The notes: generated by a model from the sequence alone, not told the origin. A stretch of DNA of 64,000 nucleotides from Novosphingobium sp. EMRT-2 (GCF_005145025.1 NZ_CP039695.1:2537501-2601500), one strand, 5' to 3'. Positions 35,834 through 45,054 are shown, numbered from the stretch's first letter. Made by a program: numbers and translations.

Positions 35834-37102
35834 CTATTCCTTCCGCCCCTGAGGGCTCTTTCCGGCATCCAGAAACATCGGGAAGAAGCTGCGCTGGGTC
35901 TTCACCTTGATGATGTCATTGACGCCGATCGTGTTCGCTTTGCGTCTCTCGCCACCGGCTGGCGTGATCACCTCAAGATCGGGGTTCTCGATGATCGCGG
36001 CATGGACGTCATCGGCATGCGCCGGCGTGACGTTGTAAATGCTCTCATAGAACTCCATCACCGACATGGCATCACCAGCTTCAGTCACGAGACGGGGGAC
36101 GTCATCAAGAAGCTGGGTCTTGGCCGAGGCACGGCCATTGTCGTCGAAGAGATAGAGCATCCCCTCATCATGGCGCGGGTCATAGGACAACATGTTGAGG
36201 CCCGATCGGCCGAAGTGGGCCTGAAGGCTGGCATTGTCGTGGAGGATATTGTTGTAAACTTGCCGTGCCCGATAAGCGTTGGCGAAGTGGATCAGCCAAT
36301 AGCGCCAGCCGCCAGGGTTGTTGATCGAGAACGGACTCACATAGGGCGCGCAAAGCCGGAAAGCGTCGAAGACGATCTTCTCTGCGGTTCCGAGCCAATC
36401 CTTCTGGCTCATCAACCCGTCCAATGCCTGGACATCGCCGCTGGCGAGACCGAGATGATCGAGTTGCGCACGCAGGCGCTCCGGCTGGTCTTTCTGGAGG
36501 AACGCCAGCAACGAACTGATAACGAAGGTGTAGAAGATCTCGGCCGCAGGATACGAGTGCATGATGTCAAGAATCGTATTCCGCTCGACATGGCTGTGGC
36601 CGCACTGGTCCAGGTTGAAGATCACGCTGCGATAGCGTCCTTGCTCCAGGAAACGCTTGATTTTGGGATAGGCGGTTTCGAAAAACTCGTTGAGATACTC
36701 GACGCGCAGATGGAGCTTCGGGCAGGTCGCGACGATGTCGGCCTGGAGCGGCGCCACATGCGTTTTTAGAAGTTCGATCGCGTCACGGCTGGCATCGTTG
36801 AAGACCAGCAGGCACTCGACCTCGATCGCGTTCAAGCCCTGTGCCGCGCGATGCGTGTTCACGGCCTCGGTGGCTCGCTTCAACTCTTCGATGAAAATCA
36901 ATGGGGAGCCCGATGTCCCGCACTGGTAGCGGCCGCCCCCGGCGAAGCCATCGACGATGGCCAGCCGAAAACGTTCCTGCTGCGGCAGCTTGCAGCGAAC
37001 GGTCAGGTAATCGAAGCAATATTCACGGAGAATCTTGTGTTTGCGCCGCGAATGCTCCTCAAGCTTTGCGCCGTCAGCCCACTCGTATCGCTTCTCAACC
37101 AT
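35834..37102 (-). CDS. Three-Cys-motif partner protein TcmP-like
   Basis: 422 aa. N-terminal KHKILREYCFDYL and the glycine-rich DGFAGGG at 51-57, resembling a SAM-binding loop, followed by a long helical region with FNLDQCGHS (a DPPY-like position, altered). This is the pattern of TcmP, a family that regularly accompanies the DUF5131 protein, here 26 bp upstream. The activity is uncharacterised. A nucleotide- or protein-modifying methyltransferase is a reasonable guess; this and a role in phage defence are inference. Confidence 0.8.
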   Translation of the reverse strand: MVEKRYEWADGAKLEEHSRRKHKILREYCFDYLTVRCKLPQQERFRLAIVDGFAGGGRYQCGTSGSPLIFIEELKRATEAVNTHRAAQGLNAIEVECLLVFNDASRDAIELLKTHVAPLQADIVATCPKLHLRVEYLNEFFETAYPKIKRFLEQGRYRSVIFNLDQCGHSHVERNTILDIMHSYPAAEIFYTFVISSLLAFLQKDQPERLRAQLDHLGLASGDVQALDGLMSQKDWLGTAEKIVFDAFRLCAPYVSPFSINNPGGWRYWLIHFANAYRARQVYNNILHDNASLQAHFGRSGLNMLSYDPRHDEGMLYLFDDNGRASAKTQLLDDVPRLVTEAGDAMSVMEFYESIYNVTPAHADDVHAAIIENPDLEVITPAGGERRKANTIGVNDIIKVKTQRSFFPMFLDAGKSPQGRKE

Positions 37103-37128
37103 AGCATCCCCCCAAGCCTATCTGACGA

Positions 37129-37911
37129 TCACGCGAACGCTTGCGCCGCCGTGGGCATTTCATCCCAGGTCTGACCGCGATATTCGCGGCCGTTCGCCTT
37201 TTTCGATCGCTTCTTGTTGTCTTTCCCCCAGGTCCCCCACTGCTTGAAGAAGAAGGCCGTACCAGCCGACAGGCACTGGACATAAATCTCGTCGATCCAT
37301 TCCTCCCGGATGGGACGGGCTGACTTCCCGCTTTCCCCGCCCACGATAGCCCAATGGATGCCGCGCAGATCGACGGTCCCTACAGACCCAATCAAGGGTT
37401 CGAACGATATGAAACGGATCGCGGCCGGCGCAGCACGCAGGGCATCGATCCTGCCCACCACGTCCCCGTCTTCGATACTTGTGCCGAGCCAGACGTTCGG
37501 CAGCACCTCTCCGATCTTGGTGGCGACCAGTTCCGCCATACGCTCGGGCCGTTTCGTCAGAATCTGATAATTATGGTGTGGCGTCTCACGCATTACCTTC
37601 CAGACATCGAGAATGAAGGCGTCCGTGACCTGCTCGTGAAACAGGTCGCTCATCGAATTGACGAAAATCTTGCGCGGCTTGCGCCAACCATAGGGAATCG
37701 CAAGCGCATCCCGATCCTCACGCACAACGCCGTTCCAGACCGTTCTCTGCCCGCTCTTGCGGGTCAGGCCGGCATATTTCTGGATGTGCATGGCATCAAG
37801 GCGCTTAGCCATCTCCATGGCATAGCAATGGGTGCAGCCGGCAGAGATGATCGAGCAGCCGGCAACAGGATTCCATGTGGCGTCCGTCCATTCTATTTGG
37901 GTTTCAGCCAT
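37129..37911 (-). CDS. DUF5131 (phage Gp37/Gp68-like) three-cysteine protein
   Basis: 260 aa. The N-terminal cysteines C19, C26 and C29 (GCSIISAGCTHCYA) form the C-x6-C-x2-C motif that gives the family its three-Cys name and suggests a radical-SAM-like iron-sulphur site; the downstream VNSMSDLFHE, LTKRPERM and WAIVGGESG are family signatures. It follows the DUF6088-like gene by 36 bp and precedes tcmP by 26 bp, so the three look like an operon. Homologues occur on phages and mobile elements. Reaction unknown. Confidence 0.85.
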   Translation of the reverse strand: MAETQIEWTDATWNPVAGCSIISAGCTHCYAMEMAKRLDAMHIQKYAGLTRKSGQRTVWNGVVREDRDALAIPYGWRKPRKIFVNSMSDLFHEQVTDAFILDVWKVMRETPHHNYQILTKRPERMAELVATKIGEVLPNVWLGTSIEDGDVVGRIDALRAAPAAIRFISFEPLIGSVGTVDLRGIHWAIVGGESGKSARPIREEWIDEIYVQCLSAGTAFFFKQWGTWGKDNKKRSKKANGREYRGQTWDEMPTAAQAFA

Positions 37912-37947
37912 TGCACCCTCCCGTGCGAAGTTCGATCTGCTTAGGCA

Positions 37948-38559
37948 TCATTTTGTCATTTCTCTCGGTTCATACGCGACCCTGCCAACGCTTTGCGCGA
38001 GCCACGTCGGAAGCTGTGGCGCTACGGCGACCAACTCGCCGAACACGCCGGGCGGCATCTTCCGCTTCAACGTCTTGAGCGCCGTTTCTGCTTTCTCCGG
38101 GCCAAGCCAGGCCAGCGCCCGCACGGCCTCCCCTGCCGGCCGGTTGGCCAAGGCCAGTTGCCAGCGCGGCGCATGCCGCAATTCCACGACCTGCTTGCCG
38201 AGGTGCATCTTTCGGCTGCGCCCGGAGGTCAGATAGACCGAGTGGACGGGCACTTGCGTCGTCAAGCCAAGGGCGTTCGCCGCGGCGGCGCCGTTCGAGA
38301 CGATGACCTCCCCCTTCTGGGTGGCAAGGGCCTCGACAGCCTGCTCGACCGAAGGCGTGCGCGTGCCGAACCGGCTGGTAATGGGGCGCAGATAGACGCC
38401 ACGACCGGCGCGGATGAGCTGCCCGCGATCCGTCAGGCGCGACAACGCCTGATCCACGGCTGCCCGGTTTCCGAGGTGCAGCAGGCTCTTGGCGGACACA
38501 GGAGCACCTTCGGGCAGGCCCGTCGCATGCGACAAAATCTGTTCGGTCAGCCGAGTCAT
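37948..38559 (-). CDS. DUF6088 / AbiEi-antitoxin-like winged-helix protein
   Basis: 203 aa. The N-terminal winged helix (AAVDQALSRLTDRGQLIRAGRGVYLRP, about 30-57) is the recognition domain seen in AbiEi-type antitoxins, followed by the C-terminal antitoxin-like domain. ATG 38559 has GGGGAAAG upstream. The nucleotidyltransferase toxin AbiEii that usually follows is absent; instead DUF5131 and TcmP follow. It may regulate that pair, or be an orphan. Confidence 0.8.
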   Translation of the reverse strand: MTRLTEQILSHATGLPEGAPVSAKSLLHLGNRAAVDQALSRLTDRGQLIRAGRGVYLRPITSRFGTRTPSVEQAVEALATQKGEVIVSNGAAAANALGLTTQVPVHSVYLTSGRSRKMHLGKQVVELRHAPRWQLALANRPAGEAVRALAWLGPEKAETALKTLKRKMPPGVFGELVAVAPQLPTWLAQSVGRVAYEPREMTK

Positions 38560-38799
38560 GGTCTTTCCCCTGTTAGAAAAATACGCGGTTTTCTGACAGT
38601 TTTCAAGGAACCCTTCTGAAGGGACAGGACCGGATAAGGGGGGAAGGCCTTCCCCTGCGGCCGAGCCAGGGTCTCGGCCCACCCCTTCTGCGGGGAGAGC
38701 CCCGCAACGCCCCCAGTAGAGTGAGAGTGCAGACCGGGTTTTCCATGACGGGTTGAGGACTGGAGAAGAGGTCTCCGGCGCCCGTCGCGGAGAACCGCG

Positions 38800-38988
38800 A
38801 TGTTCAGGAAAGACGCCAGCGCACGCCCCGGCTCGGATCGGGCGAACCTTTACGACGACATCACCGGCAAGATCATCGCCGAGTTGGAGGCGGGCCGCTT
38901 CCCTTGGGTCCAGCCCTGGGGATCGGCCTCAGTCAAGGCGCCCCTCGCCATGCCGAGGAACGCCGCGACCGGGCGGCATTATTCGGGG
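38800..38988 (+). pseudogene. ardC: Truncated ardC-like antirestriction/replication gene (5' end only)
   Basis: 63 codons remain: LYDDITGKIIAELEAGRFPWVQPWG and RNAATGRHYSG are the start of the ArdC N-terminal domain. The frame runs into the outer IS21 terminal repeat at 38989 and stops three codons later. Full ArdC proteins are roughly 300 aa and no 3' part exists on the far side of the IS, so the rest is lost. CGGAGAA precedes ATG 38800. Confidence 0.8.
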
Positions 38989-39018
38989 TGTTGAGTTGCA
39001 CTGAGAAGTGACCCGGGA
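38989..39018 (+). repeat. Left terminal inverted repeat of outer IS21
   Basis: 30 bp starting TGTTGAGTTGCACTGAG, perfectly complementary to 44243-44272. A further CACTGAGAATTGACCC copy follows about 15 bp further in. Confidence 0.85.
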
Positions 39019-40222
39019 GGGTTATAAGTTTTCACTGAGAATTGACCCATGTTTTCCTCGCCCCTGGCTGACAGTCAGGAGGCATCGGAGTGATCGACAT
39101 GGACCTACTCAGTGTGATCCGCCGCTGGCATTTTCGGCAAGGCATCCCCATTCGCGAGATCCGGCGGCGGACTGGATTATCGCGCAACACGATCCGCAAA
39201 TATCTGCGCGATGACGCGGTGGAGCCGACGTTCAAGGTTCCCAAACGGCCGAGCAAGCTTGATCAGTTTGCAGAAAAACTGACGACGTGGCTGCGGGTGG
39301 AATCTGGCAAGTCGCGCAAACAGAAGCGAACAGCCAAGCAGCTACATGCAGATCTGGTTAAGCTGGGCTACGAGGGATCATACAGCCGTGTTGCCGCCTT
39401 CGCCCGCTCGTGGAAGACCGAACGCCAATATGAAAAGCAAACCAGTGGGCGCGGCACATTCGTACCGCTGATCTTCCAGCCCGGTGAGGCCTTTCAGTTC
39501 GATTGGAGTGAAGATTACGCCCTTCTGAATGGCCGGCCTACCAAGCTGCAGGTGGCCCATACCAAGCTCTCCCACAGTCGGGCGTTCATCACGCGAGCCT
39601 ATCTGCTGCAAACGCACGAGATGTTGTTCGACGCACTGACGCAGGCCTTCCGGGTGCTGGGCGGCGTGCCTCAGCGTGGAATATTCGACAATATGAAGAC
39701 GGCTGTAGACCGGATCGGCCAGGGCAAAGTCCGACAGGTCAATGCGCGGTTCGCTGCCATGGCCAGCCACTACCTGTTCGAAACGGATTTTTGCAATCCG
39801 GCCTCAGGCTGGGAGAAAGGTCAGGTCGAGAAAAACGTTCAGGATGCGCGTCGACGGTTATGGCAGCCAATGCCCAACTTCCCAGATCTTGATGCCCTCA
39901 ATGCCTGGTTGGAAGAGCGGTGCATCGCACAATGGGGAGAAATCCAGCATGGCGTCCTCCCCGGCACAGTTGCCGATGTGCACGCCGTTGAGATTATCAG
40001 CCTGATGCCGATGGGGCGGGCCTTCGATGGCTTTGTCGAACATACCAAGCGCGTGTCGCCGACCTGCCTGATCGCGTTCGAGCGCAATCGCTATAGCGTT
40101 CCTGCATCCTTTGCGAACCGGCCAGTGAGCCTGCGGGTCTATCCTGATCGGTTGGTCATCGCGGCCGAGGGGCAAATCTTGTGCGAGCACAACCGGATTA
40201 TCGACCGTTCTCACCAGAAGCC

Positions 40223-40227
40223 GGGGC
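40223..40227. repeat. Target-site duplication of nested IS (left copy)
   Basis: GGGGC, repeated at 43018-43022 on the other side of the nested element. Confidence 0.8.
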
Positions 40228-40486
40228 TGTAGCGCGACGATTACGGAGTCCGGTCGGCGTCAATTATGATGGCCGATAGGTGGCCGCGCCGGTTGGTGAA
40301 TTCTGGCTACCATTTGCTGTTGCGGGGAGCAACCGTCGAGCGACAATTACGACGCTGGGTAATTGTCGCTGACGCTGGCCGGAAGCGAGGGTCTGAAGCG
40401 CATGGGATGGTTGGCATGTAATTGCCGCTGGCGACAATTACCCGTTGCCTCAGCAAGGGTGCTCCCGAGCGCGAAGCCAGCGACAA

Positions 40487-41296
40487 TTATGATGGCCGGT
40501 CCGGGGCGCCATTCGGCGGGTCGTAATCGCCGGCGTTGATACGGGCGACGGCGGAACGTTTGCGGTAGCTTTCGCCGTTCATCTCGATGATGATCGAGTG
40601 GTGCACGAGGCGGTCGATCGCGGCGACAGTCATAGCGGGATCAGGGAAGACGTTGTCCCATGCCGAAAATGGCTGGTTGGCGGTAATGGCGAGCGAGTGG
40701 CGTTCGTAGCGGTGGGCGATGAGCTCGAACAAGGCGCTGGTCTCGACCTGGTCCTTGCGGACGTAGGACAGATCGTCGAGCACGATGAGATCGAACTTGT
40801 CGAGCTTGTCGAGCATGGCGGGTAGGCTGAGGTCGCGGCGCGCGGACTGGAGCTTCTGGACCATGTCGGTGGTGGAGCAGAACAGGACGCGCCGCCCCGT
40901 GTCGATGAGGGCATGACCAATGGCAGCAACTGCGTGCGTCTTGCCGGTCCCGCTCTGGCCGAACAGCAGCAGGTTGCCGCCGCTCTCGATCCAGTCGTCA
41001 CCGGCGGCGAGGGACAAGAGGTGCGGTTTGCGGATGCCGGGGGCTGCGTCGAAATCGAAGGTGGCGAAGGTCTTGCCTGCGGGCAAGCCGGACTGGTCGC
41101 GATGGCGCTGGATGCGCCGGGAGGAGCGATCGGCCATCTCGATCTCGAGAAGCGAGGCCAGCAGGTTGGCGGCCGGCCAGCCATCGCGATCGGCGGTGTC
41201 GGTGAGGCGCTTCCAGTTGCGGTTGATACTCGGCAGGCGCAAGGCCTTGAGCAGGGTAGGCAGCACGGCGGCGGCCTGGTCCTTGGTGCGGGTCAT
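40487..41296 (-). CDS. istB: IstB-like AAA+ ATPase (nested IS)
   Basis: 269 aa. Walker A GQSGTGKTH and Walker B LIVLDDLSY are intact, as is the C-terminal RRSAVA...NAGDYDPP region. IstB assists IstA in strand transfer and target selection. The start overlaps the istA stop (TGATG), the usual coupling. Confidence 0.93.
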   Translation of the reverse strand: MTRTKDQAAAVLPTLLKALRLPSINRNWKRLTDTADRDGWPAANLLASLLEIEMADRSSRRIQRHRDQSGLPAGKTFATFDFDAAPGIRKPHLLSLAAGDDWIESGGNLLLFGQSGTGKTHAVAAIGHALIDTGRRVLFCSTTDMVQKLQSARRDLSLPAMLDKLDKFDLIVLDDLSYVRKDQVETSALFELIAHRYERHSLAITANQPFSAWDNVFPDPAMTVAAIDRLVHHSIIIEMNGESYRKRSAVARINAGDYDPPNGAPDRPS

Positions 41297-42801
41297 CAGT
41301 ACACCTCCCCGCTGGCGATCAAGCTGTTGTAGCTGTGCAGATCGGGAGGCGGGATAGTGACATCGCGCTGCGATCTTGCGGTTGGCAGGAACTCGTCCCT
41401 GAGCGCATCGACATCGGGCAAGCGCCCTCTGTCGAGTGCCTCATCGATCCGCCGGGCCAGCACGTCGACACAGTCGCCCCTGGCGGCGATATCGAGCAGC
41501 GCGACGGCATCGCGGCAGGCCTGCCGTCCATCGAGTTGGGCATCGAAGGCTTGCCAGGCCCGCCGGTAGGCGTGATCGGGGAACAGGGCTTCGCGGTAGA
41601 CGAGGTTGCGCAGCGCACCAGGCTTGCGGCGCAGGTTACCGATCATGTGCCGGAAATCGATGCTGTGCCCCCGGTGGGGATGGCTGATCCGCACACGCGG
41701 CGTGGACATTACCCTGTCCGGACCGAGGAAGAGCTCAATGCGATCGTCAAAGAGATGCGCGTTGAGGCGCCGTCCGACGAGGCGGGAAGGCACCGAATAG
41801 GTAACCCGATCGATGGCGACGGTGCCGTTGCGGGTGACATCGACGGTGACCATGGCGAAATCGGTGGTTCGCCTTGCGGGCAGCGCCTTGAGTACCCTGC
41901 GTTCTGCATCGATGTGCGCAGCATGCCGCCGGTTCTGTCTGGCGACCTGCGCCTCAACGAACTCGCGCCAGGCCTCGATGCTGACGAAATCGCGGCTTCC
42001 CCGCCGGCGTAAGGCCTGATCGAGCCGTCGCTTGAGATGGGCATGGGGACCTTCGATCGATCCGTTCTCGTGCGCCTCGCCGCGGTTGTTGCGGGTAGCG
42101 AGCATGCCGTAATGACGGCACAGCTCGTCATAGCTTCGGGTAAAATCCCGCTGCGCATCGGCGTCGAGGTTTTTGTAGGCGGCTGACAGGGAATCGCTGC
42201 GGTGTTCGGCCGGCGCGCCGCCCAGCTTCCACAAGGCATCCTGCAGGTGCTCCGAAAGGGCGGCAAAGCTCTCCCCGCCCAGCACGACAGCCGCATGCTC
42301 CCAGCCACTCGCCGCCAAGCGGAAGTGGTAAAGGCGATAGGCCAGGGTCTCGCCGGCAACGGTGACCTTGAGACTGTCGCATACCGTGAAATCCGACAGG
42401 CCCTGCCGACCGGGCTCATGATGCTGCGGGAAGAAGATCTCCTTCTCGCCGCCGTGCAGTGCCCGCCAGCGGGCGATCCGGCGTTCAAGTGTTCGTCGTA
42501 TCGCATCGGGAACAGCATCCTCGCCGAACTCGTCCTGGAGCGTCTCGAAGACCGTGACGGCAATGATACCGTCGATCTGGAGCAACTCCTCGACGCGTGG
42601 CCAGAATGGCTCGAGCGGATCGGCGCGGGTGCGCCAGTGGCGCTCCTTCTTCTTCTGGGACGGAAGCTGCGGATCGTTCTCGATCCGGCGTGCGCTGCGC
42701 TCGCTGATACCGGCCTTGGCAGCCGCGACGGCCTGGGTGTGTTGGCGACGATGGGTCATGAAGAGAAATACCTGCTGATCGGAAATGTGGTGGCCCGGCA
42801 T
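41296..42801 (-). CDS. istA: IstA-like DDE transposase (nested IS)
   Basis: 501 aa, full length for IS21 IstA. N-terminal HTH (AVAAAKAGISERSARRIE) and the DDE core, with aspartates in LSDFTV and RSDSLS and glutamate in HENGSIEGPH. Intact with its istB, so this element may still be mobile. ATG 42801 is the first start; a later ATG at residue 15 is possible. Confidence 0.93.
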   Translation of the reverse strand: MPGHHISDQQVFLFMTHRRQHTQAVAAAKAGISERSARRIENDPQLPSQKKKERHWRTRADPLEPFWPRVEELLQIDGIIAVTVFETLQDEFGEDAVPDAIRRTLERRIARWRALHGGEKEIFFPQHHEPGRQGLSDFTVCDSLKVTVAGETLAYRLYHFRLAASGWEHAAVVLGGESFAALSEHLQDALWKLGGAPAEHRSDSLSAAYKNLDADAQRDFTRSYDELCRHYGMLATRNNRGEAHENGSIEGPHAHLKRRLDQALRRRGSRDFVSIEAWREFVEAQVARQNRRHAAHIDAERRVLKALPARRTTDFAMVTVDVTRNGTVAIDRVTYSVPSRLVGRRLNAHLFDDRIELFLGPDRVMSTPRVRISHPHRGHSIDFRHMIGNLRRKPGALRNLVYREALFPDHAYRRAWQAFDAQLDGRQACRDAVALLDIAARGDCVDVLARRIDEALDRGRLPDVDALRDEFLPTARSQRDVTIPPPDLHSYNSLIASGEVY

Positions 42802-43017
42802 CGCAAACCCATCGCTCGTTGTTCGATGAGTGTTCCGATACCACCGCCCGCCACAGCCCCGATCAGCCCCCCCGAAAGAAGGGGAAAAAGATCGCCACCG
42901 GTTGTCTGGTCCGCTCTCCGGTCGGGGCTACGCCCCTCCCTACGATCAGCCCAGACAACCGATCCTACCGGCCATCATAGTTGCCGCTCAACCGGCCATC
43001 GTAGTTGTCGCCACGCA

Positions 43018-43022
43018 GGGGC
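43018..43022. repeat. Target-site duplication of nested IS (right copy)
   Basis: GGGGC, matching 40223-40227. Confidence 0.8.
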
Positions 43023-43403
43023 AGACGATCTATGACTGGCGGCACTATCTGGCAGTTGTTCAGCGCAAGCCTGGCGCTTTGCGCAATGGGGCGCCATTCC
43101 TCGAAATGCCCGAAGCCTTCCGGCAACTGCAGGGGCATCTGCTCAAGCGGCTCGGTGGTGACAGGGAGATGGTCGAAATCCTCGCCCTTGTTCTACAGCA
43201 TAACGAACAGGCTGTGCTCAGCGCCGTCGAACTGGCCCTCGAAGCTGGGGTGCCGACCAAAACCCACATCCTCAATGTTCTGCACCGCCTGATCGATGGC
43301 AAGGCTCCACCGGCATCCCCAATCGATGCCCCGCAGGCCCTGCGCCTCGCCCAGGAGCCTGTTGCCGATGTCGAACGCTACGACACGCTGAGGGCGTTAC
43401 GCC

Positions 43404-44183
43404 ATGCGTCATGATCCGGCCAGCGCCGCTGTGGTTGTCATGCTACGTGGCCTCAAAATGTATGGCATGGCGCAAGCCGCTGGTGATCTGATCGAGCAGG
43501 GCGCGCCAGCCTTTGATGCTGCCGTTCCGATCCTCTCACAGCTTCTCAAGGCGGAGATGTCCGAGCGGGAGGTCAGGTCCATTGCTTACCAGATCAAGGC
43601 AGCCCGGTTCCCGGCCTACAAGGATCTGGCAGGCTTCGACTTTGCCGTCAGTGAGGTCAACGAGGCGCTCGTGCGTCAACTTCACCGTGGTGACTTTATG
43701 GATAGCGCCGACAACGTCGTACTGATCGGCGGACCAGGCACCGGCAAAAGCCACATCGCGACGGCTTTGGGCGTCCAGGCGGTTGAGCATCACCGCAAAA
43801 AGATCCGCTTCTTCTCCACCGTCGATCTGGTCAATGCGTTGGAGCAGGAAAAGGCCGCAAACAGAGCGGGCCAGTTGGCCGAGCGTCTGTTGCGCCTCGA
43901 CCTCGTCATCCTTGATGAGCTGGGATATCTACCCTTCAGCCCTTCAGGCGGGGCCATGCTGTTCCATCTGCTCAGCAAACTCTATGAGCGGACCAGCGTT
44001 GTTATCACCACCAACCTGAGCTTCAGCGAGTGGTCCAGTATCTTTGGCGATGCCAAAATGACCACCGCCCTGCTGGATCGCCTCACGCATCATTGCCATA
44101 TCCTTGAAACCGGCAATGACAGCTTCCGCTTCAGAGCCAGTTCCGCCGCCCCAAAATCCAGAAAGGACAAATCACCCGCTTGA
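43404..44183 (+). CDS. istB: IstB-like AAA+ ATPase (outer IS)
   Basis: 259 aa. Walker [10 protein letters not shown], Walker [13 protein letters not shown], sensor-type TTNLSFSEW and C-terminal RLTHHCHI are intact. ATG 43404 overlaps the 3' end of istA by 11 bp. A different subgroup from the nested IS IstB, so the two elements are not recent copies of each other. Now separated from its promoter by the nested insertion. Confidence 0.93.
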   Translation: MRHDPASAAVVVMLRGLKMYGMAQAAGDLIEQGAPAFDAAVPILSQLLKAEMSEREVRSIAYQIKAARFPAYKDLAGFDFAVSEVNEALVRQLHRGDFMDSADNVVLIGGPGTGKSHIATALGVQAVEHHRKKIRFFSTVDLVNALEQEKAANRAGQLAERLLRLDLVILDELGYLPFSPSGGAMLFHLLSKLYERTSVVITTNLSFSEWSSIFGDAKMTTALLDRLTHHCHILETGNDSFRFRASSAAPKSRKDKSPA

Positions 44184-44242
44184 CCCTGCTCGTCGCAGGC
44201 AGCACATCATCCACGCCCACCCGGGTCACTTCTCAATGAAAA

Positions 44243-44272
44243 TCCCGGGTCACTTCTCAGTGCAACTCAACA
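44243..44272 (-). repeat. Right terminal inverted repeat of outer IS21
   Basis: Perfect 30-bp complement of 38989-39018; a second CATTGAGAAGTGACCC copy lies just inside. Confidence 0.85.
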
Positions 44273-44738
44273 CACGCTCCTTCACCTTCGCACACAGCCC
44301 GCGCAGATCCTCCGGCAGGATCTCCGCCAGCAGCCGGTTGCGAAACGCCGGAAGAATGTCGCGCTCGAAGATTGATCGACGCATGGCGCGCGTGCTGTCC
44401 GCCATTCGCGCTTCCTGAAGCCAGCGCTCACCGAACTGACCAAAGCTCTTCGCCTCTTGAAGGCGACGCTTCTCGCGCTGCTTCTCCTGCGCCGGCGAGC
44501 GGCCCTCCGAAATGGCGCGTCGAGCATCGACCACCTTCTCACGCGCCCGAGCCAGGGAGAGCCCAGCGGGACCGTAGCGCCCCAGCGTCAACGTCTCCCG
44601 GCGGCCGTTCAGTCGGTAGTCCAGGCGGAAGACGATCGCGCCCGAGGGCTGGACTACGACGTACATACCGTCACGGTCCACGATCTTGTATAATTTGTCT
44701 TTCGGTTTCAGCGCCTTAATGGCGGCATCGGTCAACAT
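44273..44738 (-). pseudogene. int: Truncated P4-type tyrosine integrase (5' end only)
   Basis: About 155 codons remain. LTDAAIKALKPKDKLYKIVDRDGMYVVV and LTLGRYGPAGLSLARAREK form the N-terminal DUF4102 arm-binding domain; the start of the core-binding domain follows. The catalytic domain (R..HxxR..Y) is missing, the frame ending in the outer IS right repeat. ATG 44738 has GGAGGG upstream. Its position beside the guaA att site is that of an intact island integrase. Confidence 0.88.
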
Positions 44739-44784
44739 CCACACCCTCCAGATTGGTCAAAATATGCCGGAGAGCGCCCGATTA

Positions 44785-44940
44785 TACCGTCAGGCCGAAA
44801 ACGACCCTTCCGATCTGATATTTCCTTTTATATACAAGGCTTTATGCCAAAAAATATACCGTCAGAAGCTCTCTTGCTCCTGACGGTATATGTGATTTCG
44901 ATCCGAGACAAGTCGCGCCATACCGTCAGCCATACCGTCA
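44785..44940. promoter_or_regulatory. TACCGTCA arm-type site array, right end
   Basis: TACCGTCA at 44785, 44857, 44921 and 44933, plus an inverted copy at 44881. The last pair has starts 12 bp apart, exactly as at the left end (33701, 33713). These lie between the integrase start and the att core, where P4-type integrases and their regulators bind. The rest of the 44745-45054 gap holds nothing else recognised. Confidence 0.65.
44854..44891. repeat. Perfect 12-bp inverted repeat
   Basis: ATATACCGTCAG / CTGACGGTATAT around a 14-base loop, built from two opposed arm-type sites. Could be an Xis/integrase autoregulatory operator in the int promoter region, or a hairpin. Confidence 0.6.
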
Positions 44941-45054
44941 TTCCGGAGGCTAACCCGGCGATAGATGCCGAAAGATCGCGTGATATTTATTTATCTAAAT
45001 CAAGCGTTTATGGCGCATCCTAGCGTAATTTCGGATACCATCGGATAGGCAAAA

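Larger units (their letters stand above)
40228..43017 (-). mobile_element. Nested IS21-family element
   Basis: 2790 bp, flanked by 5-bp GGGGC duplications inside the outer istA. Ends are related imperfect inverted repeats (TGTAGCGCGACGATTACG and, from the right, TGCGTGGCGACAACTACG), with further internal copies of GACAATTA/TGATGGCCGG. Encodes istA and istB on the minus strand. 40228-40486 and 42802-43017 are terminal non-coding DNA. Confidence 0.88.
39090..43414 (+). pseudogene. istA: istA of the outer IS21, split by the nested IS
   Basis: DDE transposase in two pieces, 39090-40227 and 43023-43414. Joining them after removing 40228-43017 and one GGGGC copy restores a continuous 509-aa frame across ...HQKPG-QTIYDW.... 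Helix-turn-helix PIREIRRRTGLSRNTIRKYL, catalytic FDWSED, FDNMKTAVD and WEKGQVEKN are in the first part. GTG 39090 has AGGAGG 7 bp upstream. Without the C-terminus the first part probably makes no functional transposase. Confidence 0.9.
38989..44272 (+). mobile_element. IS21-family element (outer), interrupted
   Basis: Bounded by 30-bp perfect inverted repeats beginning TGTTGAGTTGCACTGAG. Without the nested element and one target duplication it is about 2.49 kb, a normal IS21 size. The repeats contain the reiterated motif CACTGAGAA-TGACCC typical of multiple transposase sites. Carries istA (split) and istB (intact). No flanking target duplication is visible (left flank CGGGG, right flank CACGC), consistent with IS-mediated deletion. 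Confidence 0.88.

Noticed and set aside
42202..43035. Open frame opposite the nested istA
   Set aside because: Antisense to a full-length transposase with DDE residues.
33701..44940. Repeated TACCGTCA as a possible CRISPR array
   Set aside because: Repeats are 8 bp, in pairs or singly, without uniform spacers or cas genes.
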